DNA of 64,000 nucleotides from assembly GCF_902506415.1 (NCBI RefSeq), contig NZ_LR733275.1:2271795-2335794 (forward strand). Direction: 5' to 3'. The notes beneath the pieces are model-generated. The model did not search any database and had not been told where the DNA came from. It saw nothing but the letters and a program-made list of their open reading frames with translations. The position numbers and the translations under genes were made by a program. Positions 21,570 to 30,916 of this stretch are shown here, one piece after another (the stretch's first letter is position 1; each line of letters starts with the position of its first letter). Source of the DNA: Massilia sp. 9I (GTDB lineage: Bacteria > Pseudomonadota > Gammaproteobacteria > Burkholderiales > Burkholderiaceae_D).

Positions 21570-24500
21570 TTAGTCGCGCACGCGACGCCAGCCGGCGCGA
21601 CGGGTCGGCATGGTCGACGCCGGGTTATGGTCCTTGGTGACGGTCTTGCCGTCCGCCGTGGTGGCGATGGTCTTGGTTTCGCCGTTCGGCAGGCCGATGT
21701 TGATGAAGCCCACCACCGCCGAGTTGTTCGACAGGGTCGAACCGGCCACTTCGCGGATCGCTTTGCCGGTGCACAGGTCCAGTTCGTAGATGTTACTGGT
21801 GCCGCCCACCGAGCAGGCCGAAGAGGAACTCGGCAGGTTGGTCACCACCGTCAGCGTGCCCAGCACGACTTTCGGGTCGAGGTTGACGCGCTCACCGCTG
21901 TTGCGATCGAAGTCCACGTACCAGCCGGCCTGGGTGGCCAGGTTCACCGCGGTGCCGGCGATGGTGTAGGTGTCGCCGGCTGCCCCGGCGATCTTGGTCA
22001 GGTCGCGCTTGGCCATCGTCGAACCGCGCCATGCGGCAGCACTGATCGCCGTGCCGCTGTCCTTGAGCACGTAAGCCGACTGCTTGGCGGTGCTGCCGAC
22101 GTCGGTGATGTCGAGCAGGCGGCCGGTGCCGAAGGCCACCACGCGCTGCGTTTCCGGCACCGCCTCGCCGTCCTCGCCCGTGACCTCGACCCGGCACAGG
22201 GCCACGTCGGGGCGGGTGGTGATCGGCTGGGTCGGGCCGGCGTCGCCCATCTTCAGCATGCGCACCGTGCCGGGGCTGGTGAAGTCGAAGCGCCACATCT
22301 GGCCCAGGTTGTCACCGCCATAGACGTAGGTCACCAGCGGGTCGGTGGTCGGGTTGGCGGTGATCGCGGTGATCTTGGCGAAGCCCGATGGGGTCGTGGT
22401 GCTGCCCGAACCGGTGGTGATGCGGTCCAGCACCTGGCCGGTCTTGACGTCGACCACGAACAGGTAGCCCTGCCCGCTGCCGGCGTTGACACCACCGACG
22501 TTCGGGATGTTGTTGTAGCCGGAAGTCAGGAACACCACCCAGCGCTCGGTCCCGGCGGCGTTCTTCCAGGTGCCGAACTGGGGATTGCCGAAGGTGAGGC
22601 CGATCTCGGTTTCCAGGTTGGCACCGCTGCAGACGCTGGCGTCGGCGCACAGCTCCCACAGCGCGCGCGGCGCGCTCGGGTCGGTAACGTCGAGCGCGTA
22701 GTAGCCGCGGCCACCCGCGTTCAGGCCGGCGACCAGCACGGTGCGCCATTCGCCGTCGATCTGGACGTCGGCCGTCTCCGGCGAGCCATCCACTGTGTAC
22801 TGGTGGTTGATGCCGTAGTTGATGCTGGCCTGCACCGGCAGCTTCTTCATCGTGATGCGCGGGACGTAGGCCCACAGCTCTTCGCCGGTAGCGGAGTCAA
22901 AGGCATGCAGCATGCCGTCGTTGGCGGCGGCGAAGATGGTGCCGGCGCGGGTCGCGTGGTCGACCTTGAAATCGTTGTAGCCGGTGCGGTTGTAGTTCTT
23001 GCGCGGATCGCGCACGAAGGCCGGCTTGGCAGAGGCGATATCGCCCAGCACGATCGGCAGCGTGGTGCTCAAGCCTGCGGGGACAGTGTCGGTACGCGTG
23101 TAGGCGCGCAGCACGGTGTCGTTGGCGTAGCGCTGCTGGCCGCGCAGCCAGTTGACGATGTTGGCGCCGGCGTTGACGATATCGATGTTGGCGCTCGACA
23201 GGTTGCCGCACTGCGACAGCGTGGAGCACTTGTTGTCGAACCAACCCTTTTCGGTGGGAGACATCACGGCGTAGTCGAAGTTCTTCAGGCTGCCGGTCGC
23301 GGTGTTGAGCATAAAGATGCGGCGGGTGTCGCTATTGTCGGCCACCTTGCGGCCCACGATGTTCGACGAATTCCACACGTCGGTATTGCCGACCACGCCG
23401 GTGACGGTGTCGATCTTGCGCTTGGTGAGCTGGCCGTACCACTGCACGGTGGTGAAGGTGGCCGAGAAGATGTCGTTGTCGAACTGCGAAATGTTCGGCG
23501 TCGAGGTGGCCGATGCCGCCGCCGCGCCTACCTTGACCTCGATGTTGGACAGGGCTTCGCGCAGGCCCTCGACCACCTGGCGCGGGTCGGAAGCTGAGAA
23601 ATACTTGCCGTGGCCGTTGATGGCCGCGTGCCACAGGTCGTCCACGCGCGACTGGTAGGCCGCGGAGCCGCCGTTGTCGGAGGTCTTCGGGTCCGGCCAC
23701 ACGTAGGCGCCGCCGTTGTTCCACGGGCAGCCGCTGGTGACGCCGGTGATCAGCTTGTAGAAGTCGCCGCCGATCGCCGCCGCGGTGTCGTAGTTCGGCT
23801 CGTAGGTCATGATGCCGTCCACGCCCAGGCCGAGGGTGTAGGTCTTCATGTGCAGGCGGGTGTTCTCGCCCGGCGCCGCCGGGACCAGGCCGGGCTTGTC
23901 CCAGTTTTCCAGGTTCGGGCGCAGCGAGGTCGCGCTGTCGTTCGACCCGCCGTTGTACCAGTACAGCGAAATGTCGGCGAGCGAGTTGTCGGTCTGGGAA
24001 CTGCGGTCGACGCAGCCTTTCGAGCGCAGGCAGAAGCGCGCGGGCTGTTCCGTTTCGTCATTGCTGATCACGTCCGCCGCCGCGTTACCGTTCCAGTAAC
24101 CGTCGGTGGTGACGAAGGTGAAGTTCTGCTGGCAGGGGAAGCCCACCACTTCCGAACCGGTCGCGTAGTTGTACGGCGCCTGGTTGGCGTACATCTTGCC
24201 GATCGAATGCAGGGCCGCGCGGATCGGGGTCGACTGGCTGCCGTTCATCGCGTACAGCGAGGTGTACCAGGTGTTGCGGTTGGTGCCCGAGAAAGGCTTG
24301 GGCTTGTTCATGGCCCCGCCCGCCGCGGCGGTCGACAGCGAGACCAGGCCGACGTTGTAGTTGTCGCTGATCGGCTGGAAGGCCTGGCCCACCGCCGTCT
24401 TCATCATCTGGTTGCGCGTCTTGTAATAGGAATACCAGTTGGCGAAGTTGGTCATCTCCTCGTCGTAGCTGCAGCTGCTGGCGCCCGCGCAGTCGGTGCG

Positions 24501-26156
24501 GCCGGCTGCCTTCGGATAGCTGGTGCGGGTCGAGACGATGTCAGTGCGCACGAACACCGAGGCGCCCAGTTCGGTCGCCGTGGCCGGAATGCCGTTGCTC
24601 ACCGCCGCGGTGGTGCTGAAGGTGATGTAGTAAGGCTTGTTGCCGTTGTTCGTGATCGCGGTCAGCGTGATGTTCTTGCCCTCGCCGTCCGGGCTGGTGT
24701 CGACCAGGCAGACCGTGGTGTTGGGCGCCGCCGAACAGATCGCGCCGCTGCCGCTGGCGCCGCCGACGTAGGCGCGGATCGTGCCCTGGGTGCCGATCTT
24801 GTCGCGGATGGCGGCCGCCACTGCGGCTGCGCCGATGTTCTTGTTGAAGGTCAGGCTGCTGGGGAACAGGTTGACGGCGCCGAGGGCGAGCTGGGACAGC
24901 ACCTGGTTCTTGCTGCTGTTGGTGGTGCCGGAAACAGCCAGCAGCGCGGTCGACGAGCTGCCGGTCGAGATCTGCAGCTCGGTGCCGGCGCGGCTGCCGT
25001 CCGACACCAGGGTGCACGGCCCCACGGCCTTGCTGGTCGAGCCACTCGGGCAGGAAATCGGCACCACCGCCACCACGTTGGTGGTGTCGAGCGTGATGCC
25101 GAAGGTCGAGCAGGCCGGCACGCCGCCGCCGGTCGGGGTCTTGACGCAGGCCGTGAAGGGCTGGGCCAGGCCGGTCTTGGCGATGATCGAGACGGCCAGC
25201 GCGTTTGCCGCCGCCTGCTGCTTGGCGGCGGTGTCGGTGCCACTGGCTGCGGTGACCGCGGTGTTGGTGATTACAAACGAGCCGGCGCTGCTGACCGCGG
25301 TGACGCTGTTGAGCGTCATCGAGCTGCTGCCGTTCGACGCCCCGATGGTGACGGTGCCGTACCACTCGGCGGGACGGTTCGGGTCGGAGAAGCGCGGATA
25401 CTTGAAGTTGCCGACGTACTTGGCCTGGCAGTTGGTGAGCGCGCGCGTGTCGCACCAGCGCACCCTGGCCGCGATCGGATAGCCGGTCGGGGCGGCCGCG
25501 TTCACCGAGGTGGTACGGCAGTTGGTCATGCTGGCGTCGGTGCAGTACTCGGCGACGTTGATCAGGTAGTAGTACGGATTGGCGGTGAAGCTCTGCGCGT
25601 TGTAGCGCTCGTCGTTGGGGAAGCTGTAGCCGCTGCGGTTGTAGCTGCAGTTGTTGTCGCCATCGCACCAGCGCAGGTCGGGAAAGCCGGTGACCAGGTT
25701 GGTGCTGTTGGTGCCGGCTCCGGTCAGGTCGCTGTTGTTGACGTTGAAGCCGTCGGTGGCGACCGAGGCCCAGGTGCTGGTGGCGGTCCTGGTCTGGCTG
25801 GCGTAGCTGCTGCCGTCCGCCTTGACCGGCGGGCTGTAGCGCACGCGCGGGTCGTAGTACTGGCGGTTGAAGTCCGGGCTGGCGAAGGGCGGGTCGCCGA
25901 TGCGGCAGCCGCGGGTGCCGCCGTTGATGGTGGCGCGCGCGCGGCAGCTGGTGCTGTCGTCGACATAGTCGGGCGTGAAGGCGCTGCTCATCGAGCCCGA
26001 GTTATCGTACAGGAGCATCAGGTTCGGCTTGACCGTACCGCTGCCGGTGATGTTCAGGAGCGGCAGCTGGGCGATCGCGGTCGGATCGGCCTGGGCCGGC
26101 AGCGCCAGCATCAGGGACAGCAGGGCCAGCAGGATGCGATTGGTGAAGATGTTCAT
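21570..26156 (-). CDS. pilY1: Type IV pilus tip/biogenesis protein PilY1
   Basis: PilY1 is an exported type IV pilus tip adhesin and mechanosensor that promotes pilus extension. The 1528 residues start with a signal peptide (cut near AQA-D, residue 23). A von Willebrand A-like region carries the MIDAS motif DNSGSM (51-56) and resumes at CSYDEEMTNFANWYSYY (about 562-578). The C-terminal half is the PilY1 beta-propeller, with NRTGYNDFKVDHATRAG, DGMLHAFDSATGEELWAYVPR and GLTFGNPQFGTW segments. A Ser/Thr/Gly-rich insert of about 270 residues (about 267-537) splits the vWA part. It is last in the pilE-fimT-pilV-pilW-pilX-pilY1 operon, 36 bases after pilX. Confidence 0.95.
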   Translation of the reverse strand: MNIFTNRILLALLSLMLALPAQADPTAIAQLPLLNITGSGTVKPNLMLLYDNSGSMSSAFTPDYVDDSTSCRARATINGGTRGCRIGDPPFASPDFNRQYYDPRVRYSPPVKADGSSYASQTRTATSTWASVATDGFNVNNSDLTGAGTNSTNLVTGFPDLRWCDGDNNCSYNRSGYSFPNDERYNAQSFTANPYYYLINVAEYCTDASMTNCRTTSVNAAAPTGYPIAARVRWCDTRALTNCQAKYVGNFKYPRFSDPNRPAEWYGTVTIGASNGSSSMTLNSVTAVSSAGSFVITNTAVTAASGTDTAAKQQAAANALAVSIIAKTGLAQPFTACVKTPTGGGVPACSTFGITLDTTNVVAVVPISCPSGSTSKAVGPCTLVSDGSRAGTELQISTGSSSTALLAVSGTTNSSKNQVLSQLALGAVNLFPSSLTFNKNIGAAAVAAAIRDKIGTQGTIRAYVGGASGSGAICSAAPNTTVCLVDTSPDGEGKNITLTAITNNGNKPYYITFSTTAAVSNGIPATATELGASVFVRTDIVSTRTSYPKAAGRTDCAGASSCSYDEEMTNFANWYSYYKTRNQMMKTAVGQAFQPISDNYNVGLVSLSTAAAGGAMNKPKPFSGTNRNTWYTSLYAMNGSQSTPIRAALHSIGKMYANQAPYNYATGSEVVGFPCQQNFTFVTTDGYWNGNAAADVISNDETEQPARFCLRSKGCVDRSSQTDNSLADISLYWYNGGSNDSATSLRPNLENWDKPGLVPAAPGENTRLHMKTYTLGLGVDGIMTYEPNYDTAAAIGGDFYKLITGVTSGCPWNNGGAYVWPDPKTSDNGGSAAYQSRVDDLWHAAINGHGKYFSASDPRQVVEGLREALSNIEVKVGAAAASATSTPNISQFDNDIFSATFTTVQWYGQLTKRKIDTVTGVVGNTDVWNSSNIVGRKVADNSDTRRIFMLNTATGSLKNFDYAVMSPTEKGWFDNKCSTLSQCGNLSSANIDIVNAGANIVNWLRGQQRYANDTVLRAYTRTDTVPAGLSTTLPIVLGDIASAKPAFVRDPRKNYNRTGYNDFKVDHATRAGTIFAAANDGMLHAFDSATGEELWAYVPRITMKKLPVQASINYGINHQYTVDGSPETADVQIDGEWRTVLVAGLNAGGRGYYALDVTDPSAPRALWELCADASVCSGANLETEIGLTFGNPQFGTWKNAAGTERWVVFLTSGYNNIPNVGGVNAGSGQGYLFVVDVKTGQVLDRITTGSGSTTTPSGFAKITAITANPTTDPLVTYVYGGDNLGQMWRFDFTSPGTVRMLKMGDAGPTQPITTRPDVALCRVEVTGEDGEAVPETQRVVAFGTGRLLDITDVGSTAKQSAYVLKDSGTAISAAAWRGSTMAKRDLTKIAGAAGDTYTIAGTAVNLATQAGWYVDFDRNSGERVNLDPKVVLGTLTVVTNLPSSSSACSVGGTSNIYELDLCTGKAIREVAGSTLSNNSAVVGFINIGLPNGETKTIATTADGKTVTKDHNPASTMPTRRAGWRRVRD

Positions 26157-26192
26157 GCGCGTTCCGTTTCAGGTTGCGGTTGTTTGACCGGC

Positions 26193-26783
26193 TCAGGCGC
26201 CGATCAGGACCACCAGCTGGGTGATCACATTGCCGCCGCGCGGACCGTCAATGCGCGCGGTGATCACGTAATGCAGTTGCGGCACGCCGGCGTACACCGG
26301 CGAGTCGGACGCCAGGCTGTCGCCGAGGCGGACGGTATTGCCGAGCGTGGAAGTGTTGGCGGCGGTCTGGACGCAGGCATTGTCCGGATCGCTGTAGACC
26401 ACGTCGAGGCGGCACATGCGGTGGATCACGTAGCGGATCCGGTTGCCCTTGCCGTCGTTGACTTCCCGCGAGCCGTCCCAGAACCCGCTCGAACGCACGG
26501 TCTGGGTGGTGTCGAGGGTGGCGCGGTAGCCCTGGGCCGGTACGTGGCCGTCGAGCAGGATCTTGTTGTTCTTCGCGGTGTCGCTCAGCCAGCTGAAACC
26601 CTGGTGCAGGCCGTAGTCGGCGGCGCGCGCCAGGCTGGCGTCATAGGCCAGGTTGGCGGCGGTCAGCGTGGTCGAGTTGCTGGAGCGGAGCAGGTAGAGG
26701 CTCGATACCAGCATCACCAGCAGCATGATCAGCATGACCGGCAGGGCGATGCCGTGCTGGCGCTGGAAGGATGGGTGGCTCAT
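26193..26783 (-). CDS. pilX: Minor pilin-associated protein PilX
   Basis: PilX is one of the minor pilin complex proteins that prime pilus assembly and carry PilY1. The 196-residue protein has a short basic leader and then GIALPVMLIMLLVMLVSSLYL, the long hydrophobic helix of the PilX N-terminal family, which lacks the strict GFTLIE form. The C-terminal domain contains paired Cys (CRLD, CVQT). The ATG overlaps the pilW stop in ATGA (26780-26783); a longer reading of this frame upstream is antisense to nothing and simply overlaps pilW, so it is rejected. Confidence 0.88.
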   Translation of the reverse strand: MSHPSFQRQHGIALPVMLIMLLVMLVSSLYLLRSSNSTTLTAANLAYDASLARAADYGLHQGFSWLSDTAKNNKILLDGHVPAQGYRATLDTTQTVRSSGFWDGSREVNDGKGNRIRYVIHRMCRLDVVYSDPDNACVQTAANTSTLGNTVRLGDSLASDSPVYAGVPQLHYVITARIDGPRGGNVITQLVVLIGA

Positions 26784-27976
26784 GCGGTCGGCCTCCAGCC
26801 CGCGTTGCGCAGCGGGACGATGGTTTCGAAAACGCGGTAGCGGTAGCATTTCCAGTCGACCGGGTCGCCGTCCACTTCGACGTTGACCTCGACCGCCTGG
26901 GCGTCGGTATTCACCGCGTCCTGGGTCGCGAACACGGTCGGGCGCACGGTGGTTGCCGTGCATTCGCCGGTAGCCGGGTCGGGACGTTCCGGGTTCTTGG
27001 CGCGCGCCACCACGGCGATGCGCAGGGCGGCCACGCGCTGGTAGTCGCCCGCCCCGCCCTCTTCGCCGTCGCCGTCCGCGTCGATCATGGTGCTCGACCA
27101 GGCCGACAGCTGCAGTCCTTCCTCGGGCCGGAAGGTGTCGGGCGTACGGGTGTCGAAGCCGTACTGCGCCTTGAGCGAGACGATGTTGTCGGCCACTGGC
27201 TGCGAATTTTCGCCGGAGCCGGCCAGGTCGGTGGCGCGCAGGCGCAGGTAGCCGCCTTCGACCGACCAGGTGCGGAAGGACAGGCTGGGGGTCGGCCCCA
27301 GGTTGAAGATGCGCGAGGCGCCGCCCGTGTACTGGGCGCCGAGGGCGCCGCTGTTGTAGCGGTTGCCGGCGCCGGCGATCATCACGTACTGCTGCGAGGG
27401 CGGCGGCGGCAGCGCATCGGTGTCGGACGAGATCTGGGCCAGCGCGCACTTGCCGCCCAGTTCTTCGGGCGCGACCAGGATCACGTCGCCCTTCGAGAAG
27501 CCGTAGGGCACGCGGTCGACGTCGACTCGGGTGCCGCCGATGTAGTCGCTGGTGATGCGCAGGGTGCCGGTGCCGGAGAACGAACTGCCGGTGTACAGGG
27601 TGATGCGGTCGGGGGCGTCGTCGCCGCCCGGCTCGATCACGGCGGCGGCCAGCGGATGGACCTCGAGCTCGCTACGCGTGGCCGGCGCCATCGTATAGCC
27701 GTCGCTGTCGGCCAGCACGGTGTCGCAGCCGACGATCAGGGGATCGTTCAGGCCGAAGCCGGCGTGCTCGGCGTCGCCGCTGATCGAGAACATCGCCAGC
27801 ATCCCGTTCTGCATCGAGTCCGAGCCGCCCAGCGCGGCCTGCTTGTTGCGCTCGGCGTCGGTCATCAGGCGGGTGGCGAACATCACGGCCAGCAGGCCGA
27901 TGACGACGCTGATCATCAGTTCGACCAGCGAGAAGCCGGCCATGCGGCTCATGTGCTGCGTGCGGCTGCGCCTCAT
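26780..27976 (-). CDS. pilW: Minor pilin PilW
   Basis: PilW is a minor pilin, processed by PilD, needed for pilus assembly. The 398 residues carry a prepilin leader (MRRSRTQHMSRMAG) and a class III cleavage motif GFSLVELM (about 14-21), followed by the hydrophobic helix and a large C-terminal domain. The start ATG 27976 overlaps the pilV stop (27973) in ATGA and has GGGG before it; longer readings start inside pilV. The domain order and position between pilV and pilX support the name. Confidence 0.88.
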   Translation of the reverse strand: MRRSRTQHMSRMAGFSLVELMISVVIGLLAVMFATRLMTDAERNKQAALGGSDSMQNGMLAMFSISGDAEHAGFGLNDPLIVGCDTVLADSDGYTMAPATRSELEVHPLAAAVIEPGGDDAPDRITLYTGSSFSGTGTLRITSDYIGGTRVDVDRVPYGFSKGDVILVAPEELGGKCALAQISSDTDALPPPPSQQYVMIAGAGNRYNSGALGAQYTGGASRIFNLGPTPSLSFRTWSVEGGYLRLRATDLAGSGENSQPVADNIVSLKAQYGFDTRTPDTFRPEEGLQLSAWSSTMIDADGDGEEGGAGDYQRVAALRIAVVARAKNPERPDPATGECTATTVRPTVFATQDAVNTDAQAVEVNVEVDGDPVDWKCYRYRVFETIVPLRNAGWRPTA

Positions 27977-28410
27977 GTCGACCCCGCGAAATAGGAGGTG
28001 ATGCGGTGGCTGTTGACCGGGGTGTCGGCCTTGCGGCGCCAGCTGATCGTGATGTCCACCGCGGCCGGCGCATTCGCCGCGGCCTCGGTGACTTCGATGA
28101 CCACTTCCGCACCCGGGATCAGGCGCACGGTTTCCTCGTGCCACTGCGCCAGGCGGGCGGAAGGTTCCTCGCCCGCGGCGATGGCGTAGTCGTCGAGGTT
28201 GGCGATGTCGGTGTTCATGATGCCGAGCAGCTTGTCGGCGGCGATCGCCGCTTCGGCGCGCATGCCGGCGTCGGACAGCGCGGCATACGAACGGGCCTGC
28301 AGGCCGATGGTGCCGAGCAGGCCGATCGCCAGGATCACGACGGCCAGCAGGGCTTCGAGCAGCGCGATGCCGTCCTGGGCGCGCCTGGGGAGGGATGGTC
28401 GGGACATCAT
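27973..28410 (-). CDS. pilV: Minor pilin PilV
   Basis: This 145-residue minor pilin has a basic leader ([13 protein letters not shown]) and then GIALLEALLAVVILAIGLLG, the modified prepilin helix in which the +5 Glu is kept (LLEALL). The ATG 28410 overlaps the fimT stop (28407) in ATGA. It encodes one of the core minor pilins expected between fimT and pilW; a frame extension to 28455 lies inside fimT and is not used. Confidence 0.87.
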   Translation of the reverse strand: MMSRPSLPRRAQDGIALLEALLAVVILAIGLLGTIGLQARSYAALSDAGMRAEAAIAADKLLGIMNTDIANLDDYAIAAGEEPSARLAQWHEETVRLIPGAEVVIEVTEAAANAPAAVDITISWRRKADTPVNSHRITSYFAGST

Positions 28411-29021
28411 TGCGGGCACCTGCGCGAATCGTCGTCGGCCGCGTCCAGCCTGCACTGGGTGGCGATGCCGGCCAGGGTCAGCACCACGCTGGTGGCGGGG
28501 AAAGGCTCGGCATTCGTTGCCGCCTCAAGGTCGATGCGCATCAGGCGCTCGTCGATACGGGTGTCGACCCAGCCCAGCGGGGTGAAATAGACGGCGGTGG
28601 CGCCGTCCGGGCCCGCGGTCACGCTCAGCCGGCTGGCCGGCGGCAGCGATGCGGAGCTGCGCAGCACCGAGGTAAAGCCGTCGCCCGCGGCGCCGGCCGG
28701 CTTGACGCCGTCGTCCACGGTCGACCAGTCGCCGGACGCGTCGTTGCAGGGTTCTTCCGGGGTCGGGAAGCACAGGTCGACCTGCCAGTCGTACTGTCCG
28801 CTGGCGGCATTCGCGCTGAGGACCAGGCGGCTGGCGCTGTTGTGGGCCAGCGCCTTGGCGCGCGCCAACCCCAGGCCTTCGGCATAGAACTGGCCGGCGG
28901 CGGCGGCCTTGGTGGCGGCAACCCAGTCGACCATGCGCGGCACGCCGAGCGCCAGCAGCAGCGCGAAGACCGCCAGCGCAATCATCGCCTCGACCAGGGT
29001 GAAGCCGCTTACTCGGCGCAC
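28407..29021 (-). CDS. fimT: GspH/FimT family pseudopilin
   Basis: This 204-residue prepilin-like protein has the leader [27 protein letters not shown], in which G-FTLVE is the cleavage motif, followed by a GspH-type C-terminal domain ([18 protein letters not shown], then YFTPLGWVD). GspH/FimT proteins are minor pilus components, some of which bind DNA during natural transformation. The start is GTG at 29021 with AAGGAGG 4 bases before it. It overlaps pilE by 13 bases in another frame. DNA binding by this copy is only a possibility. Confidence 0.87.
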   Translation of the reverse strand: MRRVSGFTLVEAMIALAVFALLLALGVPRMVDWVAATKAAAAGQFYAEGLGLARAKALAHNSASRLVLSANAASGQYDWQVDLCFPTPEEPCNDASGDWSTVDDGVKPAGAAGDGFTSVLRSSASLPPASRLSVTAGPDGATAVYFTPLGWVDTRIDERLMRIDLEAATNAEPFPATSVVLTLAGIATQCRLDAADDDSRRCPQ

Positions 29022-29440
29022 GTGCCCTCCTTGCGGTCGACCCAGCAGGCGTCGTTGGTGGCCCAGCCGTCCGGCGCGGCGGTGGTGGCGCGGTTGCCGT
29101 TCTGGTCGATGGTGAACACGAAGCCGTCGGCGGCACCCTGGCCGGTGGCCGTCAGGAGGTAGCCGCTGGCGCTGGATTCGGTCAGTTCGAAAGTGAAATG
29201 CTCGGAATTGGCCGGCATCAGTTTCAGGGCCGGCGTGTCGAAGTCTTCGTAGCTGCGGGTGTTCGACCAGTGCTGCTCCATCTTCGGCTGCACGCTGGCC
29301 AGGCCGGTGAAGGCTTCGGTCAGGCGCGCGCGCATCATGTAGCCGTTATAGGACGGCAGGGCCACGGCTGTCAGGATGCCGATGACGGCCACCGCGATCA
29401 TGAGTTCGATGAGGGAAAAACCGGCCTGGCGCTTGTTCAT
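29009..29440 (-). CDS. pilE: PilE-type minor pilin (type IV pilin-like)
   Basis: This 143-residue type IV prepilin has the leader MNKRQAG and cleavage motif [21 protein letters not shown]. The C-terminal Cys pair ([10 protein letters not shown]) would form the D-region loop. In this gene order it is the PilE minor pilin rather than the major subunit. ATG 29440 follows GGAGACTC at good spacing. It begins the minor-pilin operon, with 128 bases to the sensor kinase upstream, which must hold any separate promoter. Confidence 0.88.
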   Translation of the reverse strand: MNKRQAGFSLIELMIAVAVIGILTAVALPSYNGYMMRARLTEAFTGLASVQPKMEQHWSNTRSYEDFDTPALKLMPANSEHFTFELTESSASGYLLTATGQGAADGFVFTIDQNGNRATTAAPDGWATNDACWVDRKEGTCAE

Positions 29441-29568
29441 GGATGAGTCTCCGATGGTCCCGGCGGAGTGCCGGAATGTTTCCATGCGGAATCATAACCC
29501 ACGAAGCTTGCATTTCCCTGAGGAAAACCTGACAAATTCCTGACAGGCGCACAGGGCGCGAACTCAGG

Positions 29569-30909
29569 TCAGGCGGGCGGGAAGCGGACGCTGAAGGTGG
29601 CGCCGCGGCCATCGGGCCCGCTGTCGAGCGCCACCTCGGCGCCGTGGGCGTCGGCGATGTCGCGCACGATCGCCAGGCCGAGGCCGCTGCCGCTGCTGTG
29701 CTCGTCCAGGCGGACGAAGCGCTGGAACACCCGCGCCCGCTTCTCCGGCGCGATGCCGGGGCCGGAATCCTCGACCGCGAACAGGGCGCCGTCCGGCGTC
29801 ATGCGGCAGTGCACGGTGACGGTGCCCTGCTCTGGCGTGTAGCGCAGGGCATTGTCGACCAAGTTGTCGACCAGGTCGCGCAGCATGTGGCGGTCGCCCG
29901 CCACCGTCGCCGGCGCCAGTTCGAAGCCCAGGTCGATGTCCTTGCGCAGCGCCTGCTCCACGAAAGGCTGCACGGCTTCGGCCACGATGGCGGACAGGTC
30001 GAGCGGCGCCAGCTGGGCGCGCTCGAAGCGGTCCGGGGCGGCGCGCTCGAGCGAGAGCAGCTGGTTGGCCTGGCGGATCATGCGTTCGTTGGCGCGCAAC
30101 AGCAGCTCGACGGTGCGCCCGGTGTCGGGATCGTCCCCGTGGCGCGCGCGCAGCCATTCCAGCTGCAGGCGCAGGCCTGCGAGAGGGGTGCGCAGCTGGT
30201 GCGCGACGTTGGCGCGGAAGTCGTCCTGGGCCTTGGCGCCGGCGGCGATCCGGCCCAGCAGCGCATTGAAGGCGCTGACCAGCGGCGCCAGCTCGCGCGG
30301 CATGCCGCTGTCGTCGAGCGGAGCGAGGTCGTGGCTGCCGCGCGCATCGAGGCGGGCGCGCAGGCGCGCCAGCGGCGCCAGCCCATTGCCGACCGAGAAC
30401 CAGACCAGGCCCACCAGCGCCAGGCTGAACAGCACCTCAAGCAGCACCAGCGCGCGCACGATCGCCGCACGCACCTGCTGGCGCTGGCTCAGGGTGCGCG
30501 CCACGCCGACCTCGATCGGGCCGCTGGCACCCGTCACCGTCAGGCTGGCCACACGCACCGGCTGCCCGTGCAGCAGATCGTCGCGCACCGGCTCGGCACC
30601 AAGACGGTGCGGAAAGGCGGGGTCGCCCGCCAGCACCCGGCCGTTCGCTTCGCGCACCACGAACCAGCCGGCGTCCGGCGCCGCCGCGCCCAGCACGCGC
30701 GTGGCGGCGTCGGACAGTTCGAGTTCTATCGAAGGATTCCCGGGACGCAGGCGCGCCGCCAGGCCAGAGGCGGCGTCCAGCAAGCCCTGGTCGAAAGCGA
30801 GCTGGGCCGGGGTCCAGGCCAGCAGGTACGTCAGGCTGGCGGCCAGCAGGTTGAATACGAGGATGGGGGCGACCAGCCACTTCAGCAGGCGCAGGCGGAT
30901 GCTGCTCAT
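29569..30909 (-). CDS. Two-component sensor histidine kinase (HisKA, TctE/QseC type)
   Basis: This 446-residue inner-membrane kinase has a first membrane helix (about 11-32), a periplasmic sensor of about 115 residues, a second helix (about 150-172), a short HAMP-like linker, the phosphoacceptor box NVAHQLRTPL with His237, and the ATPase domain with DNLVDNALRYTP (N box), EDSGPGI (G1) and GSGLGLAI (G2). The sensor domain resembles TctE/2CSK-type kinases, which detect small ligands such as carboxylates. It lies 7 bases after its response-regulator gene and 128 bases before pilE. The signal is unknown. Confidence 0.93.
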   Translation of the reverse strand: MSSIRLRLLKWLVAPILVFNLLAASLTYLLAWTPAQLAFDQGLLDAASGLAARLRPGNPSIELELSDAATRVLGAAAPDAGWFVVREANGRVLAGDPAFPHRLGAEPVRDDLLHGQPVRVASLTVTGASGPIEVGVARTLSQRQQVRAAIVRALVLLEVLFSLALVGLVWFSVGNGLAPLARLRARLDARGSHDLAPLDDSGMPRELAPLVSAFNALLGRIAAGAKAQDDFRANVAHQLRTPLAGLRLQLEWLRARHGDDPDTGRTVELLLRANERMIRQANQLLSLERAAPDRFERAQLAPLDLSAIVAEAVQPFVEQALRKDIDLGFELAPATVAGDRHMLRDLVDNLVDNALRYTPEQGTVTVHCRMTPDGALFAVEDSGPGIAPEKRARVFQRFVRLDEHSSGSGLGLAIVRDIADAHGAEVALDSGPDGRGATFSVRFPPA

Positions 30910-30916
30910 GCCGGGC

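Noticed and set aside
21525..26840. Two long open frames (690 and 1076 codons) antisense to pilY1 and pilX
   Set aside because: Same GC-skew artefact. The sense strand has signal peptide, MIDAS motif and propeller segments; the antisense frames are Arg/Val/Gly-rich with no motif.
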